Source of the DNA: Mycolicibacterium flavescens
GTDB lineage: Bacteria; Actinomycetota; Actinomycetes; Mycobacteriales; Mycobacteriaceae
Reading direction: 5' to 3'
Assembly: GCA_900637135.1 (NCBI GenBank)
Contig: LR134353.1
Location: 1,116,001-1,180,000, forward strand
Length of the DNA: 64,000 nt
Both the position numbers and the translations under genes were made by a program. Positions within the stretch are counted from its first letter, which is position 1; each line of letters opens with the position of its first letter. The notes under the pieces are model-generated. The model had not been told where the DNA came from and did not search any database. It was given only the letters and a program-made list of their open reading frames with translations. Shown piece by piece: positions 46,426 through 55,063 of the stretch.

Positions 46426-47373
46426 ATGACCGCACCGGACCCCGATGTCGCCGCCGGGGCGGCTCCGGACCCCGATGTCGCCGCCGGAGCGGCTCCGGAC
46501 CCCGATGTCGCCGCCGGGGCGGCTCCGGACCCCGATGTCGCCGCCGGGGCGGCTCCGGACCCCAATGTCGCCGCCGGGGTGGCTCCGGAAGCCGACCTCA
46601 CCGGATGGGCCGCCGCGCCCTTCACCGCCGCCGGTTACACCCACGACGTCTACCGCAAGGGCGAGGGCCCCGGTGTGGTGCTCATCCCCGAGATGCCCGG
46701 CGTGCACCCCGGCGTCCTGGCGCTCGGCGACCACCTCGTGGAGGCCGGCTTCACCGTCGCGATTCCGTCGTTGTTCGGCACGCCCGGTGCGGCGCCGATG
46801 CGCCCGGGCATGGTGCCGGTCATGCTGCGCGGGTGCGTGGCCAAGGAATTCGCCGCTTTCGCCACCAACGCCGACCGCCCCGTCGCGCACTACCTGCGCG
46901 CACTGGCCCGCGACCTCAACGCGCAGACGCCGGGCAAGGGGGTCGGGGTCATCGGCCAGTGCTTCACCGGTGGCTTCGCCCTGGCCGCCGCTGTCGACGA
47001 CAGCGTTCTCGCGCCGGTGCTGAGCCAGCCGTCGCTGCCGTTGCCGCTGACACCGAAGCAGCGCAGGGACCCGGGCCTATCCGAGGCCGAGCTGAAGGTC
47101 GTCGAGCGCCGCGCCGCCGACGAAGGGTTGTGCGCGCTGGGTCTGCGCTTCAGCAAGGATCCGCTGGTGCCTGCGGAGCGCTTCAAAACGCTCAAGGACC
47201 GCCTCGGGGATGCGTTCGAGGTGATCGAGATCGACTCGGGTAAGGGCAACGAACACGGCTTCGGGGCGATGGCTCACTCGGTGTTGACGTTGGAACTGCG
47301 TCACCAGGAAGGGCATCCGACGGACGCGGCCCTCAAGCGCGTGGTCGCGTTCCTCAGGGAACGGCTGGTTTAG
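46426..47373 (+). CDS. dienelactone hydrolase family protein with N-terminal decapeptide repeats
   Basis: A 315-residue protein. The first 60 residues are five repeats of the decapeptide PDPDVAAGAA. The hydrolase domain then follows, with the nucleophile motif GQCFTGGF (cysteine in place of serine, as in dienelactone hydrolases) near residue 180 and a histidine in NEHGFGAM near residue 275. Family enzymes open lactone rings or hydrolyse related esters. ATG 46426 is chosen because GGAGAAG precedes it. The repeat is an exact in-frame DNA repeat and is likely to vary in number. The gene overlaps the convergent permease gene by 20 bases. Confidence 0.85.
   Translation: MTAPDPDVAAGAAPDPDVAAGAAPDPDVAAGAAPDPDVAAGAAPDPNVAAGVAPEADLTGWAAAPFTAAGYTHDVYRKGEGPGVVLIPEMPGVHPGVLALGDHLVEAGFTVAIPSLFGTPGAAPMRPGMVPVMLRGCVAKEFAAFATNADRPVAHYLRALARDLNAQTPGKGVGVIGQCFTGGFALAAAVDDSVLAPVLSQPSLPLPLTPKQRRDPGLSEAELKVVERRAADEGLCALGLRFSKDPLVPAERFKTLKDRLGDAFEVIEIDSGKGNEHGFGAMAHSVLTLELRHQEGHPTDAALKRVVAFLRERLV
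46441..46590 (+). repeat. five tandem 30-base repeats inside the 46426 gene
   Basis: Five 30-base units (each starting CCCGATGTCGCCGCCGGGGC, with one or two changes in copies 2 and 5) run from 46441 to 46590. Each codes for ten residues, so gain or loss of a unit keeps the frame. Confidence 0.9.
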
Positions 47374-48541
47374 GTTTCGGGTCGGCTTGGGTTTTGGCCC
47401 GCGCCTTTTTGATGCGACGGCCCAGCCACCAGAACGGGTTTCGACGTTTAGGTTTTTCATCGGCCGAGTCGGGCCGGCGCATCGGCACGCCCTTGTACTC
47501 CTCGAGGTAGACGCTGATCGTGGTGACGATGACGATCATCAGCACCGGTCCGATCACGATGCCCCACGCGCCGAACATGCTGATTCCGGCGAACACGGCG
47601 AGCAGCATCAGCGCGGCGTCCAGACGGGCCTCGCGCGGCACCAGGATCGGCCGCAGGAAGTTGTCGATGTTGGTGACCACGATCAGGTGGAACAGGATCA
47701 CGAACGCGCCGCCGAAGATGTTGCCGAACAGGATCATTCCGATACCGAACGGGATCGTGACGATACCGCTGCCCAACGGGATGACCGACAGCGCCGACAG
47801 CAGCACGGCGAACAGGAAGAAACCCTGATGGAAGCCCGCCAGGTAGATCGACGCGGCGCCCGCGACGCCCTGGCACACCGCGATGACGAACTGGCCCATC
47901 ACGGTGCCCTTCACCATCGCGCCCATCTTCTCCATGTAGACGTCGGTGATCCCCTCGCCGAGGGGGTTGAGTTGGCGGATTATCGCCACCACGCGTTCGC
48001 GGTTCGTCAGCAGCGACACGAACACGTACACGAACAGGATCAGGGCGGTGACGGCGCCGAACAGGCCGCCGGCGGCGCCCTGCAGCAGGCCGAGCAACCA
48101 CTGGCCGGCCTCCTGGGCGACCCGAGCCATCGAACTCTGCAACGACTCCGGGGTGACCGTGGTGTCGATGTAGGGCACGCGGCGCAACAGGTCGTTGACG
48201 AACTGCAGCGCCCGATCGCCGAGCGCGGACAGGTCGGTGCGGCCGACCCACTCGGCCACCCGCTCCACCATGGTGGAGATCTGCACGACCGCGAGCGTGA
48301 CGAAAAGGCTCAGCGGCACGATCACCGCGGCGAACGCGGCGAGCAAGGTCAGCGTCGCCGACAGCCCGCGGCCCATCTTCTTGTTGAGCCAGGTGTACAG
48401 CGGTGAGAACAGGTAGGCGCCCACCGCTGCCACCACGATGAGGATGAAGAAGCCGCGCAGGAAGTACGCGCCGAAGGCGACCGCGATGACCGTCGCGACG
48501 GCCAGCGCACGGCGTTGCGGCAGCGAGAACTCGGTACTCAT
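47354..48541 (-). CDS. AI-2E/PerM family permease (Rv1101c-like)
   Basis: A 395-residue membrane protein with about eight transmembrane helices. A pair of helices opens it (about residues 12-50), a soluble segment of about 90 residues follows, then six more helices up to about residue 345 and a strongly basic C-terminal tail. The blocks PLGSGIVTIPFGIG and NFLRPILVPREARLDAALM mark the AI-2E transporter (UPF0118/PerM) family. The transported substrate is not known for most members; some are sodium/proton antiporters. ATG 48541 (MSTEFSLPQ) gives the natural start. Confidence 0.88.
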   Translation of the reverse strand: MSTEFSLPQRRALAVATVIAVAFGAYFLRGFFILIVVAAVGAYLFSPLYTWLNKKMGRGLSATLTLLAAFAAVIVPLSLFVTLAVVQISTMVERVAEWVGRTDLSALGDRALQFVNDLLRRVPYIDTTVTPESLQSSMARVAQEAGQWLLGLLQGAAGGLFGAVTALILFVYVFVSLLTNRERVVAIIRQLNPLGEGITDVYMEKMGAMVKGTVMGQFVIAVCQGVAGAASIYLAGFHQGFFLFAVLLSALSVIPLGSGIVTIPFGIGMILFGNIFGGAFVILFHLIVVTNIDNFLRPILVPREARLDAALMLLAVFAGISMFGAWGIVIGPVLMIVIVTTISVYLEEYKGVPMRRPDSADEKPKRRNPFWWLGRRIKKARAKTQADPKPKPAVP

Positions 48542-48552
48542 TGCCGCTATGT

Positions 48553-49380
48553 CTACAACGTGTCGGACCTGGCTTGCGCTTGTTTGGCGCGTTGATCGGC
48601 GATGAACCGCATCGACACCCGGTTCATCAGGGTCGGCGCGAGGCGCGCAAAGATCCACTGGGCATGCGCGACGCGAGGTTTGACCAGGATCGGCTTGTTC
48701 TTCTCGACCGCGCGCAGCACGTCGCGGGCCAACCGATCCGCGTCATAGGGCTTGCCGCCCTGGGCCTGCAGGAAGTAATCGCGGCCAACGAAGCCGCCGA
48801 TGGACCCCTTGTCGAGGATCGGCGTCTCGACCGCGGCCGGGCACACCGCGAGCACCCCGACACCGCGCGCGGCGGCCTCCGAGCGCAGCGCGAGGCTGAG
48901 CCCCACGACTGCGTGCTTGGTCATCACGTAGCTGGTGACCTGCCCGGCCGCGGTCAGCCCCGCCATCGACGCGGTGTTGACGATGTGGCCGTGGCCCTGG
49001 CGCACCATCAACGGATAGGCCGCCGCCACCCCGTGCACCACGCCGCGGATGTTGACGTCGATGATCGCGTTCCACTGGTCCAGCGTCAGCAGTTCGGTGT
49101 CGCCGCCCCAGACGATTCCGGCGTTGTTGAACATCAGGTCAAGACGTCCGGCCCGGTTCACCACCTCGTCGACGGCGGCCTGTACCGTCGCGGAATCGGT
49201 CACGTCGAGGCGGGCGGCGCGGGCCCTACCGCCGAGACCGGCCGCCGTGCGTTCGGCCGCGTCGCCGTCGACGTCGGTGCACACCACCTCGGCTCCCGCG
49301 TCGACCAGTGCTCGGCACAGTGCGGCGCCGATACCGGAACCGCCTCCGGTGACGAGGGCCTGCTTTCCGCTGAACGTCAT
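48553..49380 (-). CDS. SDR family oxidoreductase
   Basis: A 275-residue classical short-chain dehydrogenase. The cofactor loop GGGSGIG is at residues 12-18, NNAG near residue 87, the catalytic serine in NTASMAG near residue 137 and the YxxxK pair in YVMTKHA near residue 152. The aspartate in TDVDGD suggests NAD(H). The substrate is unknown. The start MTFSGKQ at 49380 is the usual length for the family, but two identical upstream in-frame starts (49413 and 49446) were created by a 33-base duplication. The one at 49446 overlaps the stop of the preceding SDR. Confidence 0.85.
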   Translation of the reverse strand: MTFSGKQALVTGGGSGIGAALCRALVDAGAEVVCTDVDGDAAERTAAGLGGRARAARLDVTDSATVQAAVDEVVNRAGRLDLMFNNAGIVWGGDTELLTLDQWNAIIDVNIRGVVHGVAAAYPLMVRQGHGHIVNTASMAGLTAAGQVTSYVMTKHAVVGLSLALRSEAAARGVGVLAVCPAAVETPILDKGSIGGFVGRDYFLQAQGGKPYDADRLARDVLRAVEKNKPILVKPRVAHAQWIFARLAPTLMNRVSMRFIADQRAKQAQARSDTL

Positions 49381-49450
49381 CACTGGTTGTCTGTTCTTCG
49401 CGCGAGCGCTCATCACTGGTTGTCTGTTCTTCGCGCGAGCGCTCATCACT
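49378..49450 (-). repeat. 33-base tandem duplication at the junction of two SDR genes
   Basis: The 33-base unit at 49378-49410 is repeated exactly at 49411-49443, with the start of a third copy to 49450. Each unit carries a TGATG element, so three in-frame ATG codons (49380, 49413, 49446) stand 11 codons apart. If translated, the repeat codes for MSARAKNRQPV twice. Confidence 0.9.
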
Positions 49451-50219
49451 GCCCCGCGAGCCTCATGACGTGCCCCATCACATCGGGGTAGCGCTTCATG
49501 TGCGCACCGCCGTTGAGGTCGAGCACCTCGCCGGTCAGCCACGACGCCTTCGGCGAGCACAGATACAGCACCGCTTCGGCGATGTCCTCGGGCGTGCCCG
49601 CGCGGCCCAGCGCGGTGTTCTCCACGTACTCCTCCACGACGCCGGGGACGGCCGCCGCCGGCGCGGTCAACGGCGTGTGCACGAAGCCCGGAGCCACGGC
49701 GTTGACGCGGATGCCGCGCGGCCCCCACTCGAGTGCTGCGACCTGGGTGAGCATCGACAGGCCCGCCTTGGCGGCGCAGTAGGCGCTCATCCCGGCGGCC
49801 GGCTGACGCGCGTTGAGCGAGCTGATCGACACCAGTGCACCGCCCTCGCGCAGCACCCGGCCCGCGTGCTTGGCGACGATGAACGCCCCGTTGAGGCATA
49901 CGTCGACGACGGCACGGAAGTCCTCCACGGCGAGGTCGATGATCATGCCGACGTTGCTGAACCCCGCGCAGTTGACGACGACGTCGAGCGGGCCGGTCTG
50001 ATCGAACAGCGCCTGCACCGAGGCCTCGTCGGTGACCTCGACGTGCACGGCGGTGTGTGGATCGCCGAGTTCGGCGGCGTGTTGACGGGCGTCGTCGACG
50101 TCGCGGTCGGCGAGCGTGACGCGGTCGCCTTCCGCGGCCAGCGCGCGGGCCGTCGCCAAGCCGATACCCGACGCCGCGCCGATCACCACAGCCGCCCTGG
50201 CCGACCGCCCGTTGCTCAT
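49446..50219 (-). CDS. SDR family oxidoreductase
   Basis: A 257-residue classical short-chain dehydrogenase. It has the cofactor loop GAASGIG near residue 14, the NCAG motif near residue 84, the catalytic serine in SISSLNA near residue 135 and YCAAK near residue 150. ADRDVDD after strand 2 suggests NAD(H). ATG 50219 (MSNGRSAR) is preferred over 50255 because AAAGGG precedes it. A near-match to the KstR consensus lies just upstream (50241-50254). It overlaps the next SDR gene's first possible start, so both form an operon. Confidence 0.87.
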   Translation of the reverse strand: MSNGRSARAAVVIGAASGIGLATARALAAEGDRVTLADRDVDDARQHAAELGDPHTAVHVEVTDEASVQALFDQTGPLDVVVNCAGFSNVGMIIDLAVEDFRAVVDVCLNGAFIVAKHAGRVLREGGALVSISSLNARQPAAGMSAYCAAKAGLSMLTQVAALEWGPRGIRVNAVAPGFVHTPLTAPAAAVPGVVEEYVENTALGRAGTPEDIAEAVLYLCSPKASWLTGEVLDLNGGAHMKRYPDVMGHVMRLAGQ

Positions 50220-50240
50220 ACAGTTGCCCTTTCGACGCAG

Positions 50241-50254
50241 TAGAATGCGTTTCA
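50241..50254. promoter_or_regulatory. near-match to a KstR-type operator
   Basis: Read on the minus strand, TGAAACGCATTCTA matches TnnAACnnGTTnnA except for one fixed base (ATT for GTT). It lies in the 61-base divergent region between the SDR gene (start 50219) and the SRPBCC gene (start 50281). It may be a weaker KstR site or that of another TetR-type repressor. Confidence 0.35.
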
Positions 50255-50280
50255 ACTTAGCGCTTTGACAGACTCGACCG

Positions 50281-50745
50281 GTGAGCGATCTGAAGATGAG
50301 CGAGTCGATTCACGTGGCCGCGGACCCGCACCGGTTGTACGAAATCGTGTCGGACGTGACGCGGATGGGCGAGTGGAGTCCGATCTGCCGCGCCTGCTGG
50401 TGGGACGACGGGGACGGTCCGCGGGTCGGAGCGTGGTTCACCGGCCGCAACGAGACACCCGAACGCACCTGGGAGACCCGCTCGCAGGTAGTCGCGGCCG
50501 AACCCGGGCGCGAGTTCGCGTGGGAGGTCAACGACGGCTGGGTGTACTGGGGCTACAGCTTCGAGCCGGCGGACGGCGGAACACGACTCACCGAATCCTG
50601 GGAGCTTCTTCCCAAGGGGGTGGCCGGATTTCGTGAGCGCTTCGGCGAGACGGCCGACGCGGAGATCGACAAGCGCCGCGAAGCCGCCCGCACCGGGATC
50701 CCGGCGACGCTGGCGGCGATCAAGGCCGCAGCCGAAACCGCGTGA
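50281..50745 (+). CDS. SRPBCC family protein (polyketide cyclase/START-like)
   Basis: A 154-residue protein with the START/SRPBCC pattern: SESIHVAADPHRLYEIVSD at the N-terminus, then MGEWSPICRACWW, a central beta-sheet ending in FEPADGGTRLTESW and a long C-terminal helix. Such proteins bind hydrophobic ligands in a deep pocket; in mycobacteria many are annotated only as cyclase/dehydrase. The ligand is unknown. GTG 50281 is the start. It is divergent from the SDR operon, and ends 20 bases before the convergent FGE gene. Confidence 0.82.
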   Translation: MSDLKMSESIHVAADPHRLYEIVSDVTRMGEWSPICRACWWDDGDGPRVGAWFTGRNETPERTWETRSQVVAAEPGREFAWEVNDGWVYWGYSFEPADGGTRLTESWELLPKGVAGFRERFGETADAEIDKRREAARTGIPATLAAIKAAAETA

Positions 50746-50765
50746 GGGTCGCGACGCCGATCCTC

Positions 50766-51641
50766 CTACCGTTTGACGCAGCGAAACCCGATGTGGCTCA
50801 TCCCCGTGTCGACGGGCTGAGGCCGGCGCGCCGCAGGGCGGTAGCGGCGGCAGTAGGAGTCGGCGCATAGGAAGGAACCGCCCTTCACCACTCGGCGCGG
50901 CACACGGAACTGCGGCTGCTGCGGGTCGTAACTGTCCTCTGCGCAACAAGCCGATGGTGACGGGTCCTCGGCATACCAGTCGGTCGTCCATTCCCAGACA
51001 TTGCCCGCCATGTCGAACAGACCGTAGCCGTTGGGCGGGAACGTACCCACGGATGTCGTTCGGCCATAGCCTTTTTCCGGCCGCCACGGAAAGTCGCCGT
51101 GCCAGTAGTTGGCCAGCGGTCGTTCGGGTTGTTCGGGCTCGTCACCCCAGGTGAACTCCGCGCCGTGCAGTCCGCCCCGTGCTGCCGTCTCCCATTCGGT
51201 CTCGGTCGGCAGCGCCATTCCCGCCCACTCCGCGTACGCCTCGGCGTCCTCGTAGGCCACATGTGCGACGGGGTGGTCGGAGCGTCTACCGATGGACGAC
51301 AGCGGTCCGACAGGATGACGCCACGAGGCGCCCGGTGTCCACGTCCACCACTGACCGAGGTGACGTAGGTCGACCGGACCCGGTGTACGGGTGAAGACCA
51401 TTGATCCCGGCTCGAGATTCTCCCGCGGGGCGCCCGGATAATCGGCGGGGTTCAACGGACGTTCCGCAACCGTGAGATACCCGGTGGCGGAGACGAACTC
51501 GGTGAACTGGTCGTTGGTGACCTGATGCGCCATCATCCAGAACCCCTCGACATCGACCTGACGTACCGGTGCCTCCTCCGGGTAATGGCGGTCGGAGCCG
51601 AGCACGGCGGTCTGCGCCGGGATCCATACGAGGTCGGTCAT
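50766..51641 (-). CDS. formylglycine-generating enzyme (sulfatase-modifying factor)
   Basis: A 291-residue FGE-sulfatase-domain protein. The two active-site cysteines are in GGSFLCADSYCRRYR (Cys259 and Cys264), which bind copper in characterised aerobic FGEs. The blocks LPTETEWE, NVWEW and SHIGFRC are typical of the family. The enzyme converts the cysteine of the CxPxR/CxAxR motif in sulfatases to formylglycine. ATG 51641 follows GGAGGGGTG. A sulfatase gene with the motif CTAGR lies two genes upstream on the same strand, the likely client. Confidence 0.92.
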   Translation of the reverse strand: MTDLVWIPAQTAVLGSDRHYPEEAPVRQVDVEGFWMMAHQVTNDQFTEFVSATGYLTVAERPLNPADYPGAPRENLEPGSMVFTRTPGPVDLRHLGQWWTWTPGASWRHPVGPLSSIGRRSDHPVAHVAYEDAEAYAEWAGMALPTETEWETAARGGLHGAEFTWGDEPEQPERPLANYWHGDFPWRPEKGYGRTTSVGTFPPNGYGLFDMAGNVWEWTTDWYAEDPSPSACCAEDSYDPQQPQFRVPRRVVKGGSFLCADSYCRRYRPAARRPQPVDTGMSHIGFRCVKR

Positions 51642-51717
51642 CACCCCTCCGACTTCTGTTGTGCAACCAGATCGCGAACTAGCGGCTGGACAGCGGTTGG
51701 GGCGATCTGGACGCACA

Positions 51718-52596
51718 CTAGGCGAAGACCCTGGTCCAGTCGTTGCGCATACTGACGACGATCCAGCCGTCGCTGTCGGCCCGCGCGAGGGCCTTCTCAG
51801 CACCGGCGGTGTAGGCGAACTCGCGATGGGGGTCGTCGTGCAGGACGAGCAATCGAAGCCCGCGGGCGAACTCGAGCATCTCGATGTCGCCGTTGGAGTT
51901 CCCGGCGGCAAGAATCGGTCGGCGGCCCGTACGCCCCCAGATTCGTACCGGTTTCACCGGGCCGTCGTCCAAAAATTCCGGCCGACTCGTGGTGCGCAGA
52001 TCGCCGTCTGAGAAGTCGAGGCCCACCGAGCTGCCGATGACCCGCTCCGGTGGTATGCCGTAGAGCGCTTCGGTCACCGGCCGCATGAAGTCGCGACCTC
52101 CGCCCGACGCGATATAGGTGGTGAATCCGTTGTCCTCCAAATACCGCAACAGCTCAATCATCGGGGGGTACCCGCATGCCGTGTACGGCCGGCGCAGCGT
52201 CGGGTGTTCGACGGTGGCGAAGAACGCCTTCACCCGATCGGCGTGCTCTTCGACCGTCAACCCGGCGAAGGCCGAGAGTATGCCCCCGGCAAGGTACTTC
52301 AGCTCTGAGTCGTCGCCGTTGTAGTGCCTGGTGACCGCGTCGCCGAACCATCCGAGGTCTCCGGCCGCGGCGGCACGGTACGGCTGCCGGTCGGCGAGTT
52401 CCGGGTCGGCGCGGGCTTGTTCGGCCAGGCGACGCACGAGGAAGTCGAGTTGGATGTATGCCGGTTTCTCACACCACAGCGTTCCGTCGTTGTCGAAGAC
52501 CGCTACGCGTTCCACGGCGGGAACGTCGTCGACTGCGCGCGAAATGAAGTCGACGATCGCCGACTTGGCCGGCCCGTCGTTCCACGACTCGAGCAT
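51718..52596 (-). CDS. HAD-superfamily phosphatase
   Basis: A 292-residue HAD hydrolase. The nucleophile motif I is FDNDGTLW near residue 35, motif II is in YIASGGGRDF near residue 166, and motif IV is in AAGNSNGDIEM near residue 232. The helical cap inserted after motif I suits a phosphoserine-phosphatase-like member. Motif IV here is GNSNGD rather than GDxxxD. The substrate is unknown. It starts 4 bases after the sulfatase stop and is followed by FGE, so the three form one operon. Confidence 0.87.
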   Translation of the reverse strand: MLESWNDGPAKSAIVDFISRAVDDVPAVERVAVFDNDGTLWCEKPAYIQLDFLVRRLAEQARADPELADRQPYRAAAAGDLGWFGDAVTRHYNGDDSELKYLAGGILSAFAGLTVEEHADRVKAFFATVEHPTLRRPYTACGYPPMIELLRYLEDNGFTTYIASGGGRDFMRPVTEALYGIPPERVIGSSVGLDFSDGDLRTTSRPEFLDDGPVKPVRIWGRTGRRPILAAGNSNGDIEMLEFARGLRLLVLHDDPHREFAYTAGAEKALARADSDGWIVVSMRNDWTRVFA

Positions 52597-52600
52597 CGAG

Positions 52601-54145
52601 TCAGCGGCCTAATGACTCGAGGAAATCGTTGAGCTTCTCCACCGCGTCGCCGATAGTGAACGACGCGGGTTCGCGCCGCGGCGGGAACTCCTTGAACGTC
52701 TCCAGGAATTGGGTGACCACCGCATTGGCCATGAACGCGATGTAGTCGTGGTCGAAGAACCAGTCCCAGTAGGTATTGGACGTGACGTCGGCGTGTTCGA
52801 ACGGATCGGTGCGCAGGTTGAAGATCTTCGGCGCGCGCAGCGGAGTGAAAGGTTCGAACCAGATCTGTAGCGTGCCTTGGCAACGCTGCTCCATGAAGAC
52901 GATCTTCCAGTTTTCGATCCGGACGCCCAGGACATCGCAATCGTCGGAGAAGTAGACCAATCCACGCCGCGGGCTCTTGTCCACCTCGCCGGTCAGGTAG
53001 GGCAGCAGGTTGAAGCCGTCGATGTGCACCCGATAGGTCTGGTCGCCAATTGCGTTGCCCTGCTTGAGCTTTTCGACGATGTCCGGCTGACCGGCGGCGG
53101 CCAGGAAAGTCGGTAGCCAGTCGTGGTGCTGGATGATCTCGTTGGACACCGCCCCTGCTGGAATCCTGCCCGGCCAGCGGATCATCTCCGGCACGCGGAA
53201 GGCGCCCTCCCAATTCGTGTTCTTCTCGCTGCGGAACGGTGTGGTGGCGCCATCGGGCCAGGTGTTGGCGTGCGGGCCGTTGTCGGTCGAATAGATGACG
53301 ATGGTGTCGTCGGTGATGCCCAGTTCGTCGACGGCATCGAGCAGCTGCCCCACATGGCGGTCATGGTCGATCATCGTGTCGTGGTAGCCCGATTGCCAAC
53401 GCCCGGCCTGCCCGAGGCTTTCCGGCTTCGTATGTGTGCGGAAATGCATATGGGTGGTGTTCATCCACGCGAAAAACGGCTTGCCCGCCTCGTGCTGGCG
53501 CTTGATGAAATCGATGCATGCCCCGACGGTCTCGTCGTCGACGGTCTCCATCCGTTTCTTGGTCAGCGGCCCGGTGTCCTCGATGCGCTGCTTACCCACT
53601 GGGCCGAACCGCTCGTCGACTTCGTCGGAGGCCTCGTCGGTGGCCCACGACTTGATCACCCCGCGCGGCAGGAAAGCCTTGCGTAGCAGCGGCGCCTCCT
53701 CGACGGTCGGGTAGTCGGGGTGCTCGGGTTCCTCCTCGGCGTTGAGGTGGTACAGGTTGCCGAAGAACTCGTCGAACCCGTGCGCAGTCGGGAGGTACTT
53801 GTTCAGGTCGCCGAGGTGGTTCTTGCCGAACTGGCCGGTGGCGTAACCCAGTGGTTTCAACAACGTGGCGATCGTCGGATCATCCGGTGACATCCCGACG
53901 TCCACCCCAGGCATACCGACTTTGCTCAACCCGGTCCGGTAAACGCTCTGTCCCGTAATGAAAGACGAGCGGCCCGCGGTGCAGCTTTGCTCGCCATACG
54001 AGTCGGTGAACCGCATACCCTCGTTCGCGATGCGGTCGATGTTGGGGGTGCGGTAGCCCATGAGACCGTCGCTGTAGCAACTGAGGTTCGTGATCCCGAT
54101 GTCGTCACCCCAGATGACCAGAATGTTCGGCTTCCCGTTCGGCAT
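52601..54145 (-). CDS. arylsulfatase
   Basis: A 514-residue type I sulfatase. The metal ligands begin with IWGDDIG (Asp14, Asp15), the formylglycine motif is SCTAGRSS (Cys55, CxAxR), the FGKNHLGD block follows near residue 115, and YSTDNGPHANTW gives the later metal ligands near residue 290. It hydrolyses sulfate esters once Cys55 is oxidised to formylglycine. There is no signal peptide, so it acts in the cytosol. ATG 54145 is chosen because AGGAG lies in front. It is the first gene of an operon with a HAD phosphatase and the FGE. Confidence 0.92.
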   Translation of the reverse strand: MPNGKPNILVIWGDDIGITNLSCYSDGLMGYRTPNIDRIANEGMRFTDSYGEQSCTAGRSSFITGQSVYRTGLSKVGMPGVDVGMSPDDPTIATLLKPLGYATGQFGKNHLGDLNKYLPTAHGFDEFFGNLYHLNAEEEPEHPDYPTVEEAPLLRKAFLPRGVIKSWATDEASDEVDERFGPVGKQRIEDTGPLTKKRMETVDDETVGACIDFIKRQHEAGKPFFAWMNTTHMHFRTHTKPESLGQAGRWQSGYHDTMIDHDRHVGQLLDAVDELGITDDTIVIYSTDNGPHANTWPDGATTPFRSEKNTNWEGAFRVPEMIRWPGRIPAGAVSNEIIQHHDWLPTFLAAAGQPDIVEKLKQGNAIGDQTYRVHIDGFNLLPYLTGEVDKSPRRGLVYFSDDCDVLGVRIENWKIVFMEQRCQGTLQIWFEPFTPLRAPKIFNLRTDPFEHADVTSNTYWDWFFDHDYIAFMANAVVTQFLETFKEFPPRREPASFTIGDAVEKLNDFLESLGR

Positions 54146-54248
54146 GGCGACTCCTTCAGCGCTGGCCCTAGTCGCACGATAGGACGGTGGTATCCGAGTC
54201 GTGGCCGTTCGGTCAACGTGACGGCAATATCTGCCAGGCGACGCTTGG

Positions 54249-54968
54249 TCAGCTCCCATCGACGGTGTCGATGTGGGCGCGCACCAGCGCCGGATAACGG
54301 TCGCGGTCGGGACGGAAGATGTCGTGCGGCGAGTCGGCGAACACGTGTAGCGACGCCTTGGGGAACACCTCCCGATAGCGGTCCCAGGCGGCGTCGGAAA
54401 TCAGCGGGCTGTTCGCGCTACGCACCACCAACAGCGGCGGCTGCCACTGCGCCAACGACTCCCAGAACGACTGCTTGCGGGCGGCGCGGAAGATCGCCTC
54501 CCCGGCGGCCCGGTTCAGCCGTTCGTGCACCGGAGTGCCACGCCACCGCCCGTCCAGCAGGAAGGTGGAGACCTCTTCGGGAAGCGTGATCTCCTCGGGC
54601 ACGTAGTCGCCGATCGAGATCGAGCGGACCCGCCCGCGATGCGCGAGCGCCCAGGTCAGCGCGTAGGGGGTGCCCCGGGAGAACGTCATCAGGTGGACGG
54701 GACCGTGGGTGACCGCGTCGATCACCGCGCCGACGTCAGCGCCGAGAACCGTTGAGTCGTAACCACTTTCGGGTGCATTGCTGCGTCCGTGTCCGCGTAC
54801 GTCGACGACCACCGTCCGTCGGCCGAACAGTGACAGCACCTCGACGTAGTCGTCGGCGACGTCGGTGAAGCCGGGTACGAAGACGACAGGCGCTCCGCGG
54901 TCGGGCCCTCCGGAGTCGAGGTAGTGCAGACGAGCGCCCGCATTGGTTGTGAACCGTGATTCGACCAT
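54249..54968 (-). CDS. alpha/beta-fold hydrolase
   Basis: A 239-residue alpha/beta hydrolase. It has the HG-less oxyanion region FVPGFTD, then VDVRGHGRSN, the nucleophile elbow TFSRGTPY near residue 96 (FSRGT, not the classical GxSxG), and the histidine in ADSPHDIF near residue 218. The replacement of the first glycine by phenylalanine is seen in some members. The substrate is unknown. The start is ATG 54968 (MVESRF) or 54980. It could be transcribed with the sulfatase operon, which starts 104 bases downstream. Confidence 0.82.
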   Translation of the reverse strand: MVESRFTTNAGARLHYLDSGGPDRGAPVVFVPGFTDVADDYVEVLSLFGRRTVVVDVRGHGRSNAPESGYDSTVLGADVGAVIDAVTHGPVHLMTFSRGTPYALTWALAHRGRVRSISIGDYVPEEITLPEEVSTFLLDGRWRGTPVHERLNRAAGEAIFRAARKQSFWESLAQWQPPLLVVRSANSPLISDAAWDRYREVFPKASLHVFADSPHDIFRPDRDRYPALVRAHIDTVDGS

Positions 54969-55063
54969 CACCACCACCATGCCCGGTCGTCGCTCCCGGC
55001 GCGGGCCAAACGCCTGCGAAGCGTCGGCGAGAGGAGCACGCTGGTAGCTGGAAGGTGATCTGT

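Noticed and set aside
54969..55063. DosR box before the DUF1876 gene
   Set aside because: No sequence close to the 20-base DosR dyad could be found in this gap.
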